Counted from the stretch's first letter, positions 35,249-45,320 are shown. The stretch is 64,000 bases of DNA from Maricaulis parjimensis (GCF_016817355.1 NZ_JADOTT010000004.1:248001-312000), one strand, 5' to 3'. Made by a program: numbers and translations. The notes: generated by a model from the sequence alone, not told the origin.

Positions 35249-36157
35249 TCAGGCAAATTGCGGCGCAATTTCCAGATTCTTGGCCAGGCCGAGACGGCGC
35301 AGGACCAGAAGCATGGTGCCATTGTAATCGACGATCCGGTTCCAGATTCCCTTCTTGGGAAGGTGCAGGGCGGAACGCGGGTAATCATGGTGATGATCGT
35401 GCAGAGCCTCACCGCCCGTGAGCAGCGCCAGGACGTAATCAAACCAGAGCGGCGTTTTGAGGTGGCCGAACACGTTCACACCCAGCGTGGTGGCGTGGAA
35501 CTGGATGGCCCGGCCGATGATCACCGAAGCATGGATCAGGGCCGTGAAGATCAGCGAACCGCCGCTCAGCGCCACGATCAGATAGATCACGGCGGGCACG
35601 GCGAGGTGCATGATCAGGGACAGGGAAATGTGGAACTGGTCGGCAAAGCGGACCACCGCATTATCCTTGAGCCACATCGGCATGGGGCGGGCGAGATCCT
35701 TCTCGTCGCGCCACAGGATCCAGCCAACCCAGGCCCAGCGTTTGGACTCGAACGGATTGTGCGGATCACCCGGCTTGTCGGCGAAACGGTGATGCTGGGA
35801 GTGGTAGTTCACCCAGTCCCGCAGCGAGCCCTGCATCGCCAGGATGCAGTTGAACATGATCAACACCTGGGCCGGCCATTTGATCTCACCGGCGCGGTGC
35901 TGCCAGATCCGGTGCAGCGGACCGATGCCCTGATTGCACAGAAAAATGGTGAAGGCGACAACGCCCAGGCAAATCGGGGCATACCACCAGTGCAGGGTCA
36001 GCCCGTTCAGCGCCAGGCCGAGAATCAGCATGGTGGTGAGCAGAGCCACGCCGAGCGCGGGATAGATGAAGGCGGAGAAAGCGCTGGCCCAGTTCAAAGT
36101 CTTCCAAGACTTCAAAATGGCCTCGGAGCGCGCAACGATCCGTCGGTCAAGATTCAT
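35249..36157 (-). CDS. Acyl-CoA desaturase (membrane fatty acid desaturase)
   Basis: Integral membrane di-iron enzyme that introduces a double bond into acyl-CoA, of the stearoyl-CoA/delta-9 type. The three histidine boxes are HRIWQH near residue 86, HSQHH near 123 and HDHHH near 263, and hydrophobic pairs (about 25-75 and 175-220) provide the membrane hairpins. Length of 302 residues is normal. ATG 36157 is preferred over an in-frame GTG at 36166. It has a long upstream gap with possible operator sites, and likely tunes membrane fluidity. Confidence 0.9.
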   Translation of the reverse strand: MNLDRRIVARSEAILKSWKTLNWASAFSAFIYPALGVALLTTMLILGLALNGLTLHWWYAPICLGVVAFTIFLCNQGIGPLHRIWQHRAGEIKWPAQVLIMFNCILAMQGSLRDWVNYHSQHHRFADKPGDPHNPFESKRWAWVGWILWRDEKDLARPMPMWLKDNAVVRFADQFHISLSLIMHLAVPAVIYLIVALSGGSLIFTALIHASVIIGRAIQFHATTLGVNVFGHLKTPLWFDYVLALLTGGEALHDHHHDYPRSALHLPKKGIWNRIVDYNGTMLLVLRRLGLAKNLEIAPQFA

Positions 36158-36512
36158 GGGGTTCACTCGTCAAGAATTCGGTTGTCGGGTCCTGCGACCC
36201 GGCCGCAATGTCCGGTCTCCCGGGCGGTGGGTCAATTATGATTCTGATCCTAGCCGGAGTCGGGTGCAGCAAAGGTTATCGATTCCCTCCCCGGGCTCAT
36301 AAGTGAATACCGTTCAGAATCGGGCTTTTTCGTGGCACGAAATCCGTACAAGGATGAGTAGCTTGCGGTCCATCGGGAGCCGTAGAGCGTGTATCCGCTG
36401 CCCGATTTGCTCGAAAAAACGACGATTTATCGTTTCTCGCGATAGACCCCCGTCCGACATTACGCTTTCGTAAGCATACGCAATGCTCGATTCACGGCCT
36501 GGGGAGGCACCG
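36158..36512. promoter_or_regulatory. Divergent promoter region of the desaturase gene
   Basis: A 355-bp gap without a gene. It holds a degenerate palindrome TGAAT-ACC-GTTCA at 36304-36316, one mismatch from the recurrent TGAAC-N3-GTTCA site, and a small palindrome ACGAT-TT-ATCGT at 36422-36433. Promoters for the desaturase (minus) and a small exported protein (plus) must lie here. Confidence 0.4.
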
Positions 36513-36752
36513 ATGCGCGGCAGCATGTTTGTTCTTGGAGGACTGGCCATGGTCGGGGCGACCTTTGCCCTCACACCGCAGGCCGTTCGTTCGGATGTCG
36601 CCGAACGCACCAATCTTCCCGAAAATGTCTACCTGGAAGCCGAGCGCCAGCTTGGATACTTCATCAACTGGGCCCTGAGTGACGGCGAACGTCCCAAGCG
36701 CAACGAAGAGACGCGCGAGGACGACGACGAACAGGACGGCATCCAGGTCTAG
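36513..36752 (+). CDS. Small exported or membrane-anchored protein
   Basis: Not recognised. The 79-residue protein has an N-terminal hydrophobic stretch (SMFVLGGLAMVGATFAL) followed by an acidic, charged tail ending in a run of Asp and Glu. GGGGAGG lies at the right distance before ATG 36513. Its stop shares the four bases CTAG (36749-36752) with the stop of the convergent ccmI gene. Confidence 0.6.
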   Translation: MRGSMFVLGGLAMVGATFALTPQAVRSDVAERTNLPENVYLEAERQLGYFINWALSDGERPKRNEETREDDDEQDGIQV

Positions 36753-37570
36753 TCGGCCGGCGCTTCCCGCGCTGCAGCCAGACGATCCTCAATCATTGGG
36801 CGATACCCCGCGTCATCTGGCGCATCCTCTAGCAGCGCTTGCCATGCGGCGAGCGCTGCTTCTCTATTTCCGGACTGGTATTGCGCTTCAGCGAGGAAGA
36901 AGCGGGCCCGCACATCCGTCGGGTCCAGATCCAGCGCCCGCGAGAAGGCTTCGCGCGCTGCCGGCGTGACGGTGCCCTGCGCCTCGAACAGATAGGCCTG
37001 CCCCAGGGCGGAAAACAGGAAAGCGCTGTCCGGCACACCATTGATGGCGTTCTCGAAGGCGACAACGGCTTCGCTATAGCGGCCCAGTGTCGTGTAGGCC
37101 TGGCCCAGAACCGCCCAGCCCTGCGGATTGTCCGGATTGGCCATCAGATCAGCTGCCAGCGCATCGATCTCGGCCATCACGGCCTGGATTTCCTGTGGCA
37201 TTTCCGGCTGTGCGGGCGCCTCACGCCCGACCAGAAACGGGCTGCCGATCGCCATATAGATGACGACTGCCAGCATGGATGCGGCCACGCTGGACAGGAT
37301 GAGGGATAGTCGCAAACCTGGCCGGACACTTTCAGCGTCCGGACCGATGGCCTCGGCAGCCGCCTCGCGGCGACGGATCTCGCGCTCCGCGGCCTGGGCC
37401 GCCTCCGGCTCTACCAGACCCAGTTCAAGGTCCCGTTTCAACTCATCCAATTGTCCGGCAAACACGCCGAGCCCCCGGCGTGTCACGTCGGCACTGTCCC
37501 GGCGCATCACCGGCAGGACCAGAGCGAGAACCGCCAGGCTGGCCAGGATCGCAATCAGCACCCAGATCAT
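36749..37570 (-). CDS. ccmI: Cytochrome c maturation protein CcmI
   Basis: Inner-membrane chaperone that presents apocytochrome c to the heme ligation complex. Two N-terminal membrane segments (residues about 2-22 and 92-110) flank a cytoplasmic coil with the typical LDELKRDLELGL; the periplasmic part has TPR repeats (NPQGWAVLGQAYTTLGRY, YLFEAQGTVTPAAREAF). It is last in a ccmF-ccmG-ccmH-ccmI set in which each start overlaps the previous stop by four bases. This is the normal proteobacterial System I order. Confidence 0.93.
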   Translation of the reverse strand: MIWVLIAILASLAVLALVLPVMRRDSADVTRRGLGVFAGQLDELKRDLELGLVEPEAAQAAEREIRRREAAAEAIGPDAESVRPGLRLSLILSSVAASMLAVVIYMAIGSPFLVGREAPAQPEMPQEIQAVMAEIDALAADLMANPDNPQGWAVLGQAYTTLGRYSEAVVAFENAINGVPDSAFLFSALGQAYLFEAQGTVTPAAREAFSRALDLDPTDVRARFFLAEAQYQSGNREAALAAWQALLEDAPDDAGYRPMIEDRLAAAREAPAD

Positions 37571-38037
37571 GACAGCCCCTCTTCCTCGTCCAGCGCCCGA
37601 GCCCGTTCGGAATCAAGGCCGTCATCTTCATCTTCGCCACCCCGCCCATGCTGACTCAGCACGAAAATCACGAGCCCCGCAGCTCCGCCCAAGAAGACCA
37701 GGGCCGGGACCAGCCAAAGGCCCAGCGTATTTGCCTGCAGCGGCGGCATCATCAGGACATAGTCGCCATAGCGCGCCTGGAGATAGTCCAGCACTTCGGC
37801 ATCACTTTCCCCGGCCAGGAGACGCTCGCGTACGACAGCCCGCATATCTTCAGCCAGCGGCGCATTGGAGTCGCGAATGCTTTGGGACTGGCAGACCACG
37901 CAGCGCAATTGGGCGTACAGGGTCAGGGCCCGGGCTTCGAGCGCCGGATCATCCAGCCGCTCGTCTGGTCCCGGCGATGCCAGGGCCAGGCTGGTCAGGG
38001 TGAACAGGGCCAGAAGGGCGCTCAGGAAGGCTTTCAT
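37567..38037 (-). CDS. ccmH: Cytochrome c maturation protein CcmH
   Basis: Thiol-disulfide protein that keeps the apocytochrome heme-binding cysteines reduced. The signature LRCVVCQSQSIRDSNAPLA (redox CxxC) is near residue 45, after a cleavable signal sequence; one membrane helix follows near residue 106 and an acidic tail ends the 156 residues. Overlaps ccmG upstream and ccmI downstream by four bases each. Confidence 0.95.
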   Translation of the reverse strand: MKAFLSALLALFTLTSLALASPGPDERLDDPALEARALTLYAQLRCVVCQSQSIRDSNAPLAEDMRAVVRERLLAGESDAEVLDYLQARYGDYVLMMPPLQANTLGLWLVPALVFLGGAAGLVIFVLSQHGRGGEDEDDGLDSERARALDEEEGLS

Positions 38038-38576
38038 TCTGCGGCCTCCGCCTGAAGATGTTCGACCAGTGGGCGCAGCCTGTCGGTCCAGACCTGTTCT
38101 GTGATCACGCCGACATGGCGGTAACGCACACGTCCAAGATGATCGATGATGAAGGTTTCCGGAGCGCCGGTAATGCCCAGATCAATCGCCGTCCGGCCGG
38201 ACGCGTCATCGCCGACGCGTTGATAGGGATTGCCATTGCGTTCCAGCCAGGCCGAACCGGCGCCGGGCGGGTCTTTCCAGTCGATGCCGTAGATCGGCAC
38301 GACGCCACTGCGGGCGATCTGCATCAGCATGGGATGCTCGACGGCACAAGGCGGGCACCAGGATCCGAACACATTGAGCAGGCTCACCTGCCCCACCAGA
38401 TCCGTATTGGACAGGCCTTCGACATCGCCGGAAATCGCCGGAAGGTCGAAAGCAGGCAATTCGCGGTCAATCAGCTGCGAGGGAATTTCCGACGGGTCTT
38501 CACGCAGACCCATACCGAAATAGACCGCCATTACGGCGAACAGGACCAGCGGCAGAAAGAGTACGAGACGGCTCAT
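38034..38576 (-). CDS. ccmG: Thiol:disulfide interchange protein CcmG/DsbE
   Basis: Membrane-anchored thioredoxin-fold reductant of the cytochrome c maturation pathway. An N-terminal anchor (residues about 4-22) precedes the thioredoxin domain with the redox motif WCPPC near residue 73 and the cis-Pro region TGAPETFIID near 137. Length 180 is typical. Translationally coupled to ccmF and ccmH by four-base overlaps. Confidence 0.95.
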   Translation of the reverse strand: MSRLVLFLPLVLFAVMAVYFGMGLREDPSEIPSQLIDRELPAFDLPAISGDVEGLSNTDLVGQVSLLNVFGSWCPPCAVEHPMLMQIARSGVVPIYGIDWKDPPGAGSAWLERNGNPYQRVGDDASGRTAIDLGITGAPETFIIDHLGRVRYRHVGVITEQVWTDRLRPLVEHLQAEAAE

Positions 38577-40558
38577 GCCTGCACCTCATCAGACCCGGCC
38601 GCAGCCTTGTCCTTGCGCGCAATCAACGCCCGGCGGCCACGGTCGGCAATCGACAGAAAGCCCCCGAGCGCCAGAATGGCCGAGCCGATCCAGAGCCACA
38701 CTGCAAATGGATACACATAGGCGTGAACAGGCCACCCGCGATCCTGAACAGGCTCACCGATGGTGACATAGAGATCACCGGTCAGGCGCGTACGGATCGC
38801 GCTTTCCGTGGTGGACATCTGGCGCACCGGATAATAGCGGCGCTCAGCCACCATCTCGCCCATGGGACGCTGCCCCCGCGCGGCGCTGAACTGCCCCATC
38901 TCGGTGATATAATTGGCCCCGTCCTGGCGCTGCACATCGTCCAGGGTCAGCGTGTAGGCCCCCATCCGCATGGACTGGCCTGGCATGAGGAAGGCGCTGG
39001 CTTCCTGCTTCCACGCACTCACGCCGGTAATCGCGAATATGGTCACCGCCAGCCCGAGATGCGCGACAATCATGCCCCAAATGCCCAGAGGCAGATTGCG
39101 GGCACGGGTCAGGCTGGCTCCAAGGGGCAGATCGAACAGTTTGATACGCTGGGCCAGATCGATCAGCACGCCAATCCCGACCCAGACGGCCAGGCCCGTA
39201 CCAAGCGCCCCTGCAATGCGCACGCGATCTGCAATCCAGAAGGCCAGTACCGCAGCCGCCAGCGCCGCCATCGCTGCCGGCGTCAGGAGACGCAGGATGC
39301 GTTTCAGCTTTCCACGCTTCCAGGCCAGCATGCCTGAAATGGGGACCAGCAAGATCAGAACGCCCATCAGCGGGTTGAAGGTCGCGTTGTAGAAAGGCGC
39401 CCCCACCGTGATCGTCTCATCGGACACGGTCGTGACGAAGAGCGGATAGAAGGTCCCGAAGAAGACCAGGAAACAGGCCGCGCCGATGAAAAGGTTATTG
39501 ACCAGCAGCGTGCTTTCCCGGCTGACGATCGAGAATACGCCTGTCGGCCGCAAATGACCGGCCCGTAGGGCGAACAGGGCCAGCGAACCGCCAATCACGA
39601 CGATCAGAATGGCCAGAATGAAGACACCGCGCGCCGGGTCGACGGCGAAGGCATGCACCGAGGTGATCACGCCTGAACGCACCAGAAACGCGCCCGCCAG
39701 TGAAAGCGAGAAAGTCAGCAGGGCGAGCAGGATCGTCCAGGCCTTCAGCGTGTCGCGCTTTTCCATCACCCGCAGGGAGTGGATGAAGGCTGTCCCCGCC
39801 AACCAGGGCATGAGGGAGGCGTTTTCGACCGGGTCCCAGGCCCACCAGCCGCCCCAGCCCAGCTCGTAATAGGCCCAGCTGGCCCCCAGGGCGATGCCGA
39901 TGGTGAGGAAGGTCCAGGCCGTCAGCGCCCAGGGCCGCACGATCCGCGCCCAGCGGGCATCCACGCGCCCTTCAATGAGCGCGGCAACCGCAAAGGCGAA
40001 CGTAATCGAGAAGCCGACATAGCCCGCATAGAGCATTGGCGGGTGCGAGGCGAGCCCCGGGTCCTGGAGCAGCGGATTGAGATCCTGTCCATTCTCCGGC
40101 GCCGGCCAAAGCCGGGCGAAGGGGTTGGAGGTGAAAATCAGGAAAGCCGTGAAGGCAGACGTCACCAGGGACTGGACGGCGAAGGTCAGCGAGACAAGCC
40201 GCGCCTCCACGGGTTTGGCCGCGAGAGCAAGCGCGGCGGTATAGGCTGTCAGGATTACCGACCAGAGCAGCATGGAGCCTTCATGATTCCCCCAGACACC
40301 GGTCAGCTTGTAGATCAGAGGCTTGTCCGTGTGGGAGTTCTCGGCCACCACGAGGGCCGAGAAATCGGACACCGCGAACAACAAGGTCAGACAGGCAAAG
40401 GCCGCGGCCAGAAGCACGAATTGGGTCAGCGCACCGGCGCGGGCGTATGCGTGAATCACGGGGTCACGGAGCTTCAGCCCCACCAGGGTGAGGACGGACT
40501 GCGCCAGCGCGACAACAAAGGCCAGGATGAGGGCAAACTGCCCGAGTTCTGCAATCAT
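38573..40558 (-). CDS. ccmF: Heme lyase CcmF
   Basis: Large polytopic membrane component of the heme ligation complex that attaches heme to apocytochrome c. The Trp-rich WWD domain GGWWAWDPVENASLMPWL is near residue 237, and the conserved GNHEGSMLLW near residue 90; about 15 membrane helices cover 661 residues. It opens the ccmFGHI operon. CcmE, often just upstream, is not here: a symporter gene ends 60 bp away. Confidence 0.96.
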   Translation of the reverse strand: MIAELGQFALILAFVVALAQSVLTLVGLKLRDPVIHAYARAGALTQFVLLAAAFACLTLLFAVSDFSALVVAENSHTDKPLIYKLTGVWGNHEGSMLLWSVILTAYTAALALAAKPVEARLVSLTFAVQSLVTSAFTAFLIFTSNPFARLWPAPENGQDLNPLLQDPGLASHPPMLYAGYVGFSITFAFAVAALIEGRVDARWARIVRPWALTAWTFLTIGIALGASWAYYELGWGGWWAWDPVENASLMPWLAGTAFIHSLRVMEKRDTLKAWTILLALLTFSLSLAGAFLVRSGVITSVHAFAVDPARGVFILAILIVVIGGSLALFALRAGHLRPTGVFSIVSRESTLLVNNLFIGAACFLVFFGTFYPLFVTTVSDETITVGAPFYNATFNPLMGVLILLVPISGMLAWKRGKLKRILRLLTPAAMAALAAAVLAFWIADRVRIAGALGTGLAVWVGIGVLIDLAQRIKLFDLPLGASLTRARNLPLGIWGMIVAHLGLAVTIFAITGVSAWKQEASAFLMPGQSMRMGAYTLTLDDVQRQDGANYITEMGQFSAARGQRPMGEMVAERRYYPVRQMSTTESAIRTRLTGDLYVTIGEPVQDRGWPVHAYVYPFAVWLWIGSAILALGGFLSIADRGRRALIARKDKAAAGSDEVQA

Positions 40559-40618
40559 GCGGGGGACTTCTTACGGGAAAGCCCGCAGGTCAAGGCGCAC
40601 GGTGTCGCAGGGGTGATG

Positions 40619-42076
40619 TCAGCGCTCTCTTCCACCCAGCCAGAGAACAAACAAGGCCGGAATCCAGGGGACCACCCGTTCAAACGGATCCCCCGGCGCA
40701 TGGGCCCATTGGATCAGGAACATCGACCCCTCCGGGGCCAAAGGCAGGCTGCCGAGGAAATTGAACACCACGGTCAGGCCGAAACCCAGACACATCGCAC
40801 TGCCGACTGCCCAGCCCTTGGGCTCAAAACCCAGGACGCGCATGGCGATGATCGGTCCGAAGGCCGCACCGATGGCCGACCAGGCGAAGAGGACCCGAGC
40901 GAAGATCGTCGAGGGCACGCTCAGTGTCATCCACACCGCGATCGCCGCAATCGACACCATGACAATGCGTGAGACCAGGACTTCCCGCCCCTTGAACCGT
41001 TGCGCCACGCCCAAATCATGCGCCACGGCAGCCGATGCCGAGAGAAGGATGGAATCCACGGTCGACATGACGGCCGACAAAACGGCGGCGATCACCAGGC
41101 CTGCCAGGATCGGCGGGAAGAGCTGGTTGGACAGGGCATAGAAGAGCGACTCGCCATTTGCGCTGCCGCCGACAAGGGCGCGACCGGCAAGGGCCAGCAC
41201 CGTCATCCCGGTGAACACCATGACGGCCCAGATGATGGCAATGGAAAAGCCGCGCATGCGGGCCTGCTCATCCTTCACCGCCATCAAACGCGCCGTCAGT
41301 TGGGGCTGGCCCATCGCATTCACGCCGACCCCCCATACGCCGAGGACGAAACCGAGCAGGACAAAACCGCCATGCCCACCGGTGATGTCGAGATAGCCGT
41401 CCGGCGCAGACTGGCTGAGCGCTTCGGCAATGCCGCTGACCCCACCCGCTGCCAGGAATGCGGCCACAGGCAGGATCACGGCCACCAGCGCCATCAAGGC
41501 GCCCTGCAACATGTCGGTCACGCTGACCGCCCAGAAACCGCCCAGGACCGCATAGACCAGGACCACCGCCGCGCCGATCAGCACGCTTTCCGTCACGCCC
41601 AAGCCGAACTGGGTTTCAAAGGCGGCCGCCGCAGCCCCGAACTGGGCCGCTATATAGAAGATGAAACAAAACAGGATCATCGCCGAGGCAATCGCCGCGA
41701 TGATGCGGCGCGACTGTTTGCCCAGACCGGCAATGATGAAATCCGTCGGCGTGACATGGCCTTGCGTATGGGTTTCCGCGCGCAGCCGCTTGCCGAAGAA
41801 CAGCCAGACCGCGACATAGCCGCCCCAGATACCGGGCACCATCCACAGGGCGGACAAACCATTGGCGTAAACGAAGCCGGAAAAGCCCAGCAATACCCAG
41901 GCCGACGAGGTGGAGGCTGCATAGGACAGGCCCGCGACCCAGGCCCCCAACCCCTGGCTGGCCAGGAGGAAATCCCCCTCGGTCCGGTTGCGTGATGATG
42001 CCCAGATCCCCACACCGACCAGGACGAGCTTGTAGGCCACCAAGGTGACCAGCACGATCCAGTTATCCCCGCTCAT
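40619..42076 (-). CDS. Sodium/solute symporter (PutP-like, SSS family)
   Basis: Sodium-coupled transporter, 485 residues, about 12 to 13 membrane helices. The N-terminal GDFLLASQGLGAWVAGLSYAAS and the core GFWAVSVTDMLQGALM are SSS signatures, best matching the proline symporter branch. The likely ligand-site region ASTSSAW is near residue 57. ATG 42076 has GGGGAGGG upstream. It is divergent from the enoyl-CoA hydratase gene, which does not share an obvious pathway with proline; other amino or organic acids are possible. Confidence 0.85.
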   Translation of the reverse strand: MSGDNWIVLVTLVAYKLVLVGVGIWASSRNRTEGDFLLASQGLGAWVAGLSYAASTSSAWVLLGFSGFVYANGLSALWMVPGIWGGYVAVWLFFGKRLRAETHTQGHVTPTDFIIAGLGKQSRRIIAAIASAMILFCFIFYIAAQFGAAAAAFETQFGLGVTESVLIGAAVVLVYAVLGGFWAVSVTDMLQGALMALVAVILPVAAFLAAGGVSGIAEALSQSAPDGYLDITGGHGGFVLLGFVLGVWGVGVNAMGQPQLTARLMAVKDEQARMRGFSIAIIWAVMVFTGMTVLALAGRALVGGSANGESLFYALSNQLFPPILAGLVIAAVLSAVMSTVDSILLSASAAVAHDLGVAQRFKGREVLVSRIVMVSIAAIAVWMTLSVPSTIFARVLFAWSAIGAAFGPIIAMRVLGFEPKGWAVGSAMCLGFGLTVVFNFLGSLPLAPEGSMFLIQWAHAPGDPFERVVPWIPALFVLWLGGRER

Positions 42077-42193
42077 CAAGCCCTCCCCGGCCCGTTCGCG
42101 CAAAACGCAGCTGGTGCGTTTCCTGCCCAGAGCACGAGGTTTAAGCTGGTTCGCAGCCAATCACCAACCCGCCGACCGACCGATCCAGCCCTC

Positions 42194-42985
42194 ATGACGA
42201 CTTCTGAACCCTTTCTGATCCGGCATGCCGGCGACCGGGCCGAACTGATCCTCAACCGGCCGGAAAAACGCAATGCGATGACCGAGGCCATGTGGGCCCA
42301 GCTGCCCGACCTGCTGGCCAGTCTGGCCGAGCGTTGCCGGGTTCTGGTCGTGCGCGGCGCTGGCGAGCATTTTGCGTCGGGCGCCGACATTTCCGAATTC
42401 GAAGCCATCTATGAGACGCAGGAACGCGGCGAAGCCAATTCGGCCAGCATTGCAGCGGGCCTGGAAGCGCTGGCACGCTTCCCCCACCCCACGATTGCGG
42501 CTGTACGCGGCGCCTGCGTCGGCGGCGGTTGCGGCATTGCCTTGGCCTGCGATCTTCGTTTTGCCGACACGAGCTCCCGCCTGGCCATCACGCCCGCCAA
42601 GATGGGCCTGCTCTATCCGTTCGGCGACACGAAACGCCTGGTGGAGACCGTGGGGCCCGCCATGGCCAAGGACATGCTGTTCTCCGCACGGGTCCTGGCC
42701 GCCGAGGAAGCCCTCGATTGCGGACTGATCGACCGCCTGTTCTCGCCCGATGCCCTGGATGGAGAAATCGAGGCCTACTGCAACCGTCTGCTGGACATGT
42801 CACCACGCTCGGCCACATACACCAAGGCCATGATTGCGCGGATTCTGGACGGCCAAGATCATGATGATGACGACACTCGCGCCTGGTTCGCGAATGCGTT
42901 TTCCAGCGCCGATTTCAAGGAGGGCTACAAGGCCTTTCTGGAAAAGAGAAAACCGGACTTTTCGGGAAGAAAAGCCGACCATTGA
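42194..42985 (+). CDS. Enoyl-CoA hydratase/isomerase family protein
   Basis: Crotonase-fold enzyme of 263 residues. Oxyanion-hole segments [16 protein letters not shown] (near residue 54) and [21 protein letters not shown] (near 105) are intact. The usual catalytic Glu pair is not certain from sequence: the second position lies near [17 protein letters not shown]. Precise reaction (hydratase, isomerase or dehydratase) is not assigned. It is followed 17 bp later by glutaryl-CoA dehydrogenase, so both may share a transcript for lysine/glutarate or dicarboxylate breakdown. Confidence 0.88.
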   Translation: MTTSEPFLIRHAGDRAELILNRPEKRNAMTEAMWAQLPDLLASLAERCRVLVVRGAGEHFASGADISEFEAIYETQERGEANSASIAAGLEALARFPHPTIAAVRGACVGGGCGIALACDLRFADTSSRLAITPAKMGLLYPFGDTKRLVETVGPAMAKDMLFSARVLAAEEALDCGLIDRLFSPDALDGEIEAYCNRLLDMSPRSATYTKAMIARILDGQDHDDDDTRAWFANAFSSADFKEGYKAFLEKRKPDFSGRKADH

Positions 42986-43002
42986 GGGGAAGAGACGAAG
43001 CG

Positions 43003-44223
43003 ATGAGCGACAAGCCCGCACTGAAAGCCAAAGACAAGCCCGACCTGGCCGATTTCAAGTGGGACGATCCGTTCTACCTGGATGACCAGCTGACCGAGGA
43101 AGAACGCCTGGTCCGCGACACGGCCCATGCCTATGCGCAGGAAAACCTGCAGACCCGCGTGATCGAGGCCTTCCGCGAGGAAAAGACCGATCCGGAAATC
43201 TTCCGCGAAATGGGTGAAAGCGGCCTGCTGGGCTGCACCCTGCCGGAAGAGTATGGCGGGGCCGGCCTGGGCTATGTCGCCTATGGCCTGGTCGCCCGCG
43301 AGGTCGAGCGCGTGGATAGCGGCTATCGCTCCATGATGTCGGTTCAATCCTCCCTCGTCATGTATCCGATCTATGCCTATGGCTCCGAAGAACAGCGCCA
43401 GAAATACCTGCCCAAGCTGGCCTCGGGCGAATGGATCGGCTGTTTCGGCCTGACCGAACCGGATGCCGGTTCCGACCCGGCCGGCATGAAGACGCGCGCC
43501 GAGAAAACCGCCACCGGCTACAAGCTGACCGGCTCGAAAATGTGGATCTCCAACTCCCCGATCGCGGATGTCTTCGTGGTCTGGGCCAAGTCGGACGCCC
43601 ATGAGGGCAAGATCCGTGGCTTCGTGCTGGAAAAGGGCATGAAAGGCCTCTCAGCTCCGAAGATCGGTGGCAAGCTCTCCCTGCGCGCCTCGATCACCGG
43701 CGAGATCGTGATGGACGGGGTCGAGGTTGGCGAGGACGCACTCCTGCCGCATGTCTCCGGTCTGAAAGGCCCGTTTGGCTGCCTCAACCGCGCCCGCTAC
43801 GGGATCGCCTGGGGTGCCATGGGGGCCGCCGAGTTCTGCTGGCATGCCGCCCGCCAGTACGGTCTGGACCGCAAGCAGTTCAACAAGCCGCTCGCCCAGA
43901 CCCAGCTCTACCAGAAGAAGCTGGCCGACATGCAGACCGAGATCACGCTCGGCCTCCAGTCTGCCCTGCGCGTGGGACGCTTGATGGACGAGGCCCGTGC
44001 CGCTCCGGAAATGATCTCCCTGATCAAGCGCAATAATTGCGGCAAGGCCCTGGATATCGCCCGGATGTCGCGTGACATGCATGGCGGCAACGGGATTTCC
44101 GAAGAATTCCAGGTCATCCGCCACATGGTCAATCTGGAAACCGTCAACACGTATGAGGGTGCCCACGACGTGCATGCCCTCATCCTGGGCCGTGCCCAGA
44201 CCGGCCTGCAGGCCTTCTTCTAG
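43003..44223 (+). CDS. gcdH: Glutaryl-CoA dehydrogenase
   Basis: FAD enzyme that oxidises and decarboxylates glutaryl-CoA to crotonyl-CoA in lysine, tryptophan and aromatic degradation. Diagnostic segments: [13 protein letters not shown] near residue 110, [18 protein letters not shown] near 150 and [20 protein letters not shown] at the end, where Glu of YEG is the catalytic base. ATG 43003 follows GGGGAAGAG; the TTG at 42982 is inside the previous gene end. The 406-residue length matches the family. Crotonyl-CoA made here could be hydrated by the upstream enzyme. Confidence 0.95.
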   Translation: MSDKPALKAKDKPDLADFKWDDPFYLDDQLTEEERLVRDTAHAYAQENLQTRVIEAFREEKTDPEIFREMGESGLLGCTLPEEYGGAGLGYVAYGLVAREVERVDSGYRSMMSVQSSLVMYPIYAYGSEEQRQKYLPKLASGEWIGCFGLTEPDAGSDPAGMKTRAEKTATGYKLTGSKMWISNSPIADVFVVWAKSDAHEGKIRGFVLEKGMKGLSAPKIGGKLSLRASITGEIVMDGVEVGEDALLPHVSGLKGPFGCLNRARYGIAWGAMGAAEFCWHAARQYGLDRKQFNKPLAQTQLYQKKLADMQTEITLGLQSALRVGRLMDEARAAPEMISLIKRNNCGKALDIARMSRDMHGGNGISEEFQVIRHMVNLETVNTYEGAHDVHALILGRAQTGLQAFF

Positions 44224-44240
44224 ACGCCTGAAAAGACAAG

Positions 44241-44265
44241 GTGCCGGGCCGGTATGGCCCGGCAC
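44241..44265 (+). terminator. Hairpin after gcdH
   Basis: Perfect 10-bp GC-rich stem GTGCCGGGCC/GGCCCGGCAC with a GGTAT loop 17 bp after the gcdH stop. No T-run follows, so it may be a weak or Rho-assisted stop. Confidence 0.55.
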
Positions 44266-44349
44266 GATTGCGCGCTTGTTGGCTGGCGTGTCTCCCCGTA
44301 TCAAGACAATCACCGGTTCAGGCGAATCGGGATTGCCGGGGGGGACCAC

Positions 44350-45084
44350 ATGCCAATTCTGTTCGGGGCACACATTCTGGTGGCGCTGCTGTGCGCGGTT
44401 CACGTCGTGAAGACCGGCCGTGCCATGTACTGGTTGATGATACTCTTCATCTTCCCGGGTCTGGGCTCGGCAGTCTATGTGATCGCTGAAATCCTGCCGG
44501 ACGTTTTCGGTTCATCCACCGCACGCAAGGCTGGAACGGCCGCCCGCAAGGCACTCGACCCCGGACGCGAAGCGCGTGAGGCCCTCACCCAGCTGGAGAT
44601 CAGCCGCACGCCGGGCAATCTCATGCGGGCCGCCCATGCCCTGCTGGCCATCGGCAAGATGGGTGATGCCCTGATCCTGGCCGAGGAAGCCGCTTCGGGT
44701 CCGTTCGCGGAAGATTCGGCCATCATGTTCACGCTCGCCCAGGCCCAGTTCGCGAATGAACGCTACGAGGAGGCGCGCCTCCAGCTTGAAGCGATGAAAG
44801 CGGCTCAACCTGACTTGCGCCATCCCGAAGGCCATCTTCTCTATGCCCGCACACTGGAAGCGCTCGGCCGTGTTGAGGACGCGCTGGAAACCTACGAGCA
44901 GGCGGCCAGCTATTATCCCGGACCGGAAGCCCGCGCGCGCTGGGCCATGCTGCTCGAACAGCAAGGCGCAAGGGAATCCGCCCGTTTGCGCTGGCAGGAA
45001 ATCCTGACCGGCGCCAAGCATGCTCCCGGCTTCGTGCGCAAGACTCATCGCAAATGGCTCGACATGGCGCGCTCGCGAAGTTGA
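44350..45084 (+). CDS. Membrane-anchored TPR protein
   Basis: Protein of 244 residues with two N-terminal hydrophobic segments (about 4-20 and 27-48) and a soluble tetratricopeptide region (NLMRAAHALLAIGKMGDALILAEEAA and FANERYEEARLQLEAM are repeat-like). GGGGGGACC precedes ATG 44350. Such proteins usually act as scaffolds; the partner is unknown. The gene is followed by tRNA-Ser. Confidence 0.8.
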   Translation: MPILFGAHILVALLCAVHVVKTGRAMYWLMILFIFPGLGSAVYVIAEILPDVFGSSTARKAGTAARKALDPGREAREALTQLEISRTPGNLMRAAHALLAIGKMGDALILAEEAASGPFAEDSAIMFTLAQAQFANERYEEARLQLEAMKAAQPDLRHPEGHLLYARTLEALGRVEDALETYEQAASYYPGPEARARWAMLLEQQGARESARLRWQEILTGAKHAPGFVRKTHRKWLDMARSRS

Positions 45085-45167
45085 TCGCTGCAAGCTGATG
45101 CAATCCGTTGGTGTTTAGCGGCAAGTCAGACTTGATGCACCCGCGCCGGACGACTAAACCGGCAGGT

Positions 45168-45258
45168 GGAGAGGTGGCCGAGTGGTCGAAGGCGCTCCCC
45201 TGCTAAGGGAGTAGGCGGTGTCCCCGTCTCGTGGGTTCGAATCCCATCCTCTCCGCCA
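45168..45258 (+). tRNA. tRNA-Ser (anticodon GCU)
   Basis: A 91-nt class II tRNA with encoded CCA. The acceptor stem GGAGAGG/CCTCTCC closes at 45168-45174 and 45248-45254, the anticodon loop CTGCTAA has GCT at 45202-45204, a long variable arm is present, and the T-loop reads GGTTCGAATCC. It reads AGC and AGU codons. Confidence 0.97.
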
Positions 45259-45320
45259 GCCCCTTTTAAATCTTCAAGCACAGCATTGTCAGCCGGGCGC
45301 TTGGCGGCCATGGTCACGGC

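Noticed and set aside
45168-45258. tRNA-Ser as an integration site for a mobile island
   Set aside because: No integrase, no duplicated tRNA end and no composition change on either side.
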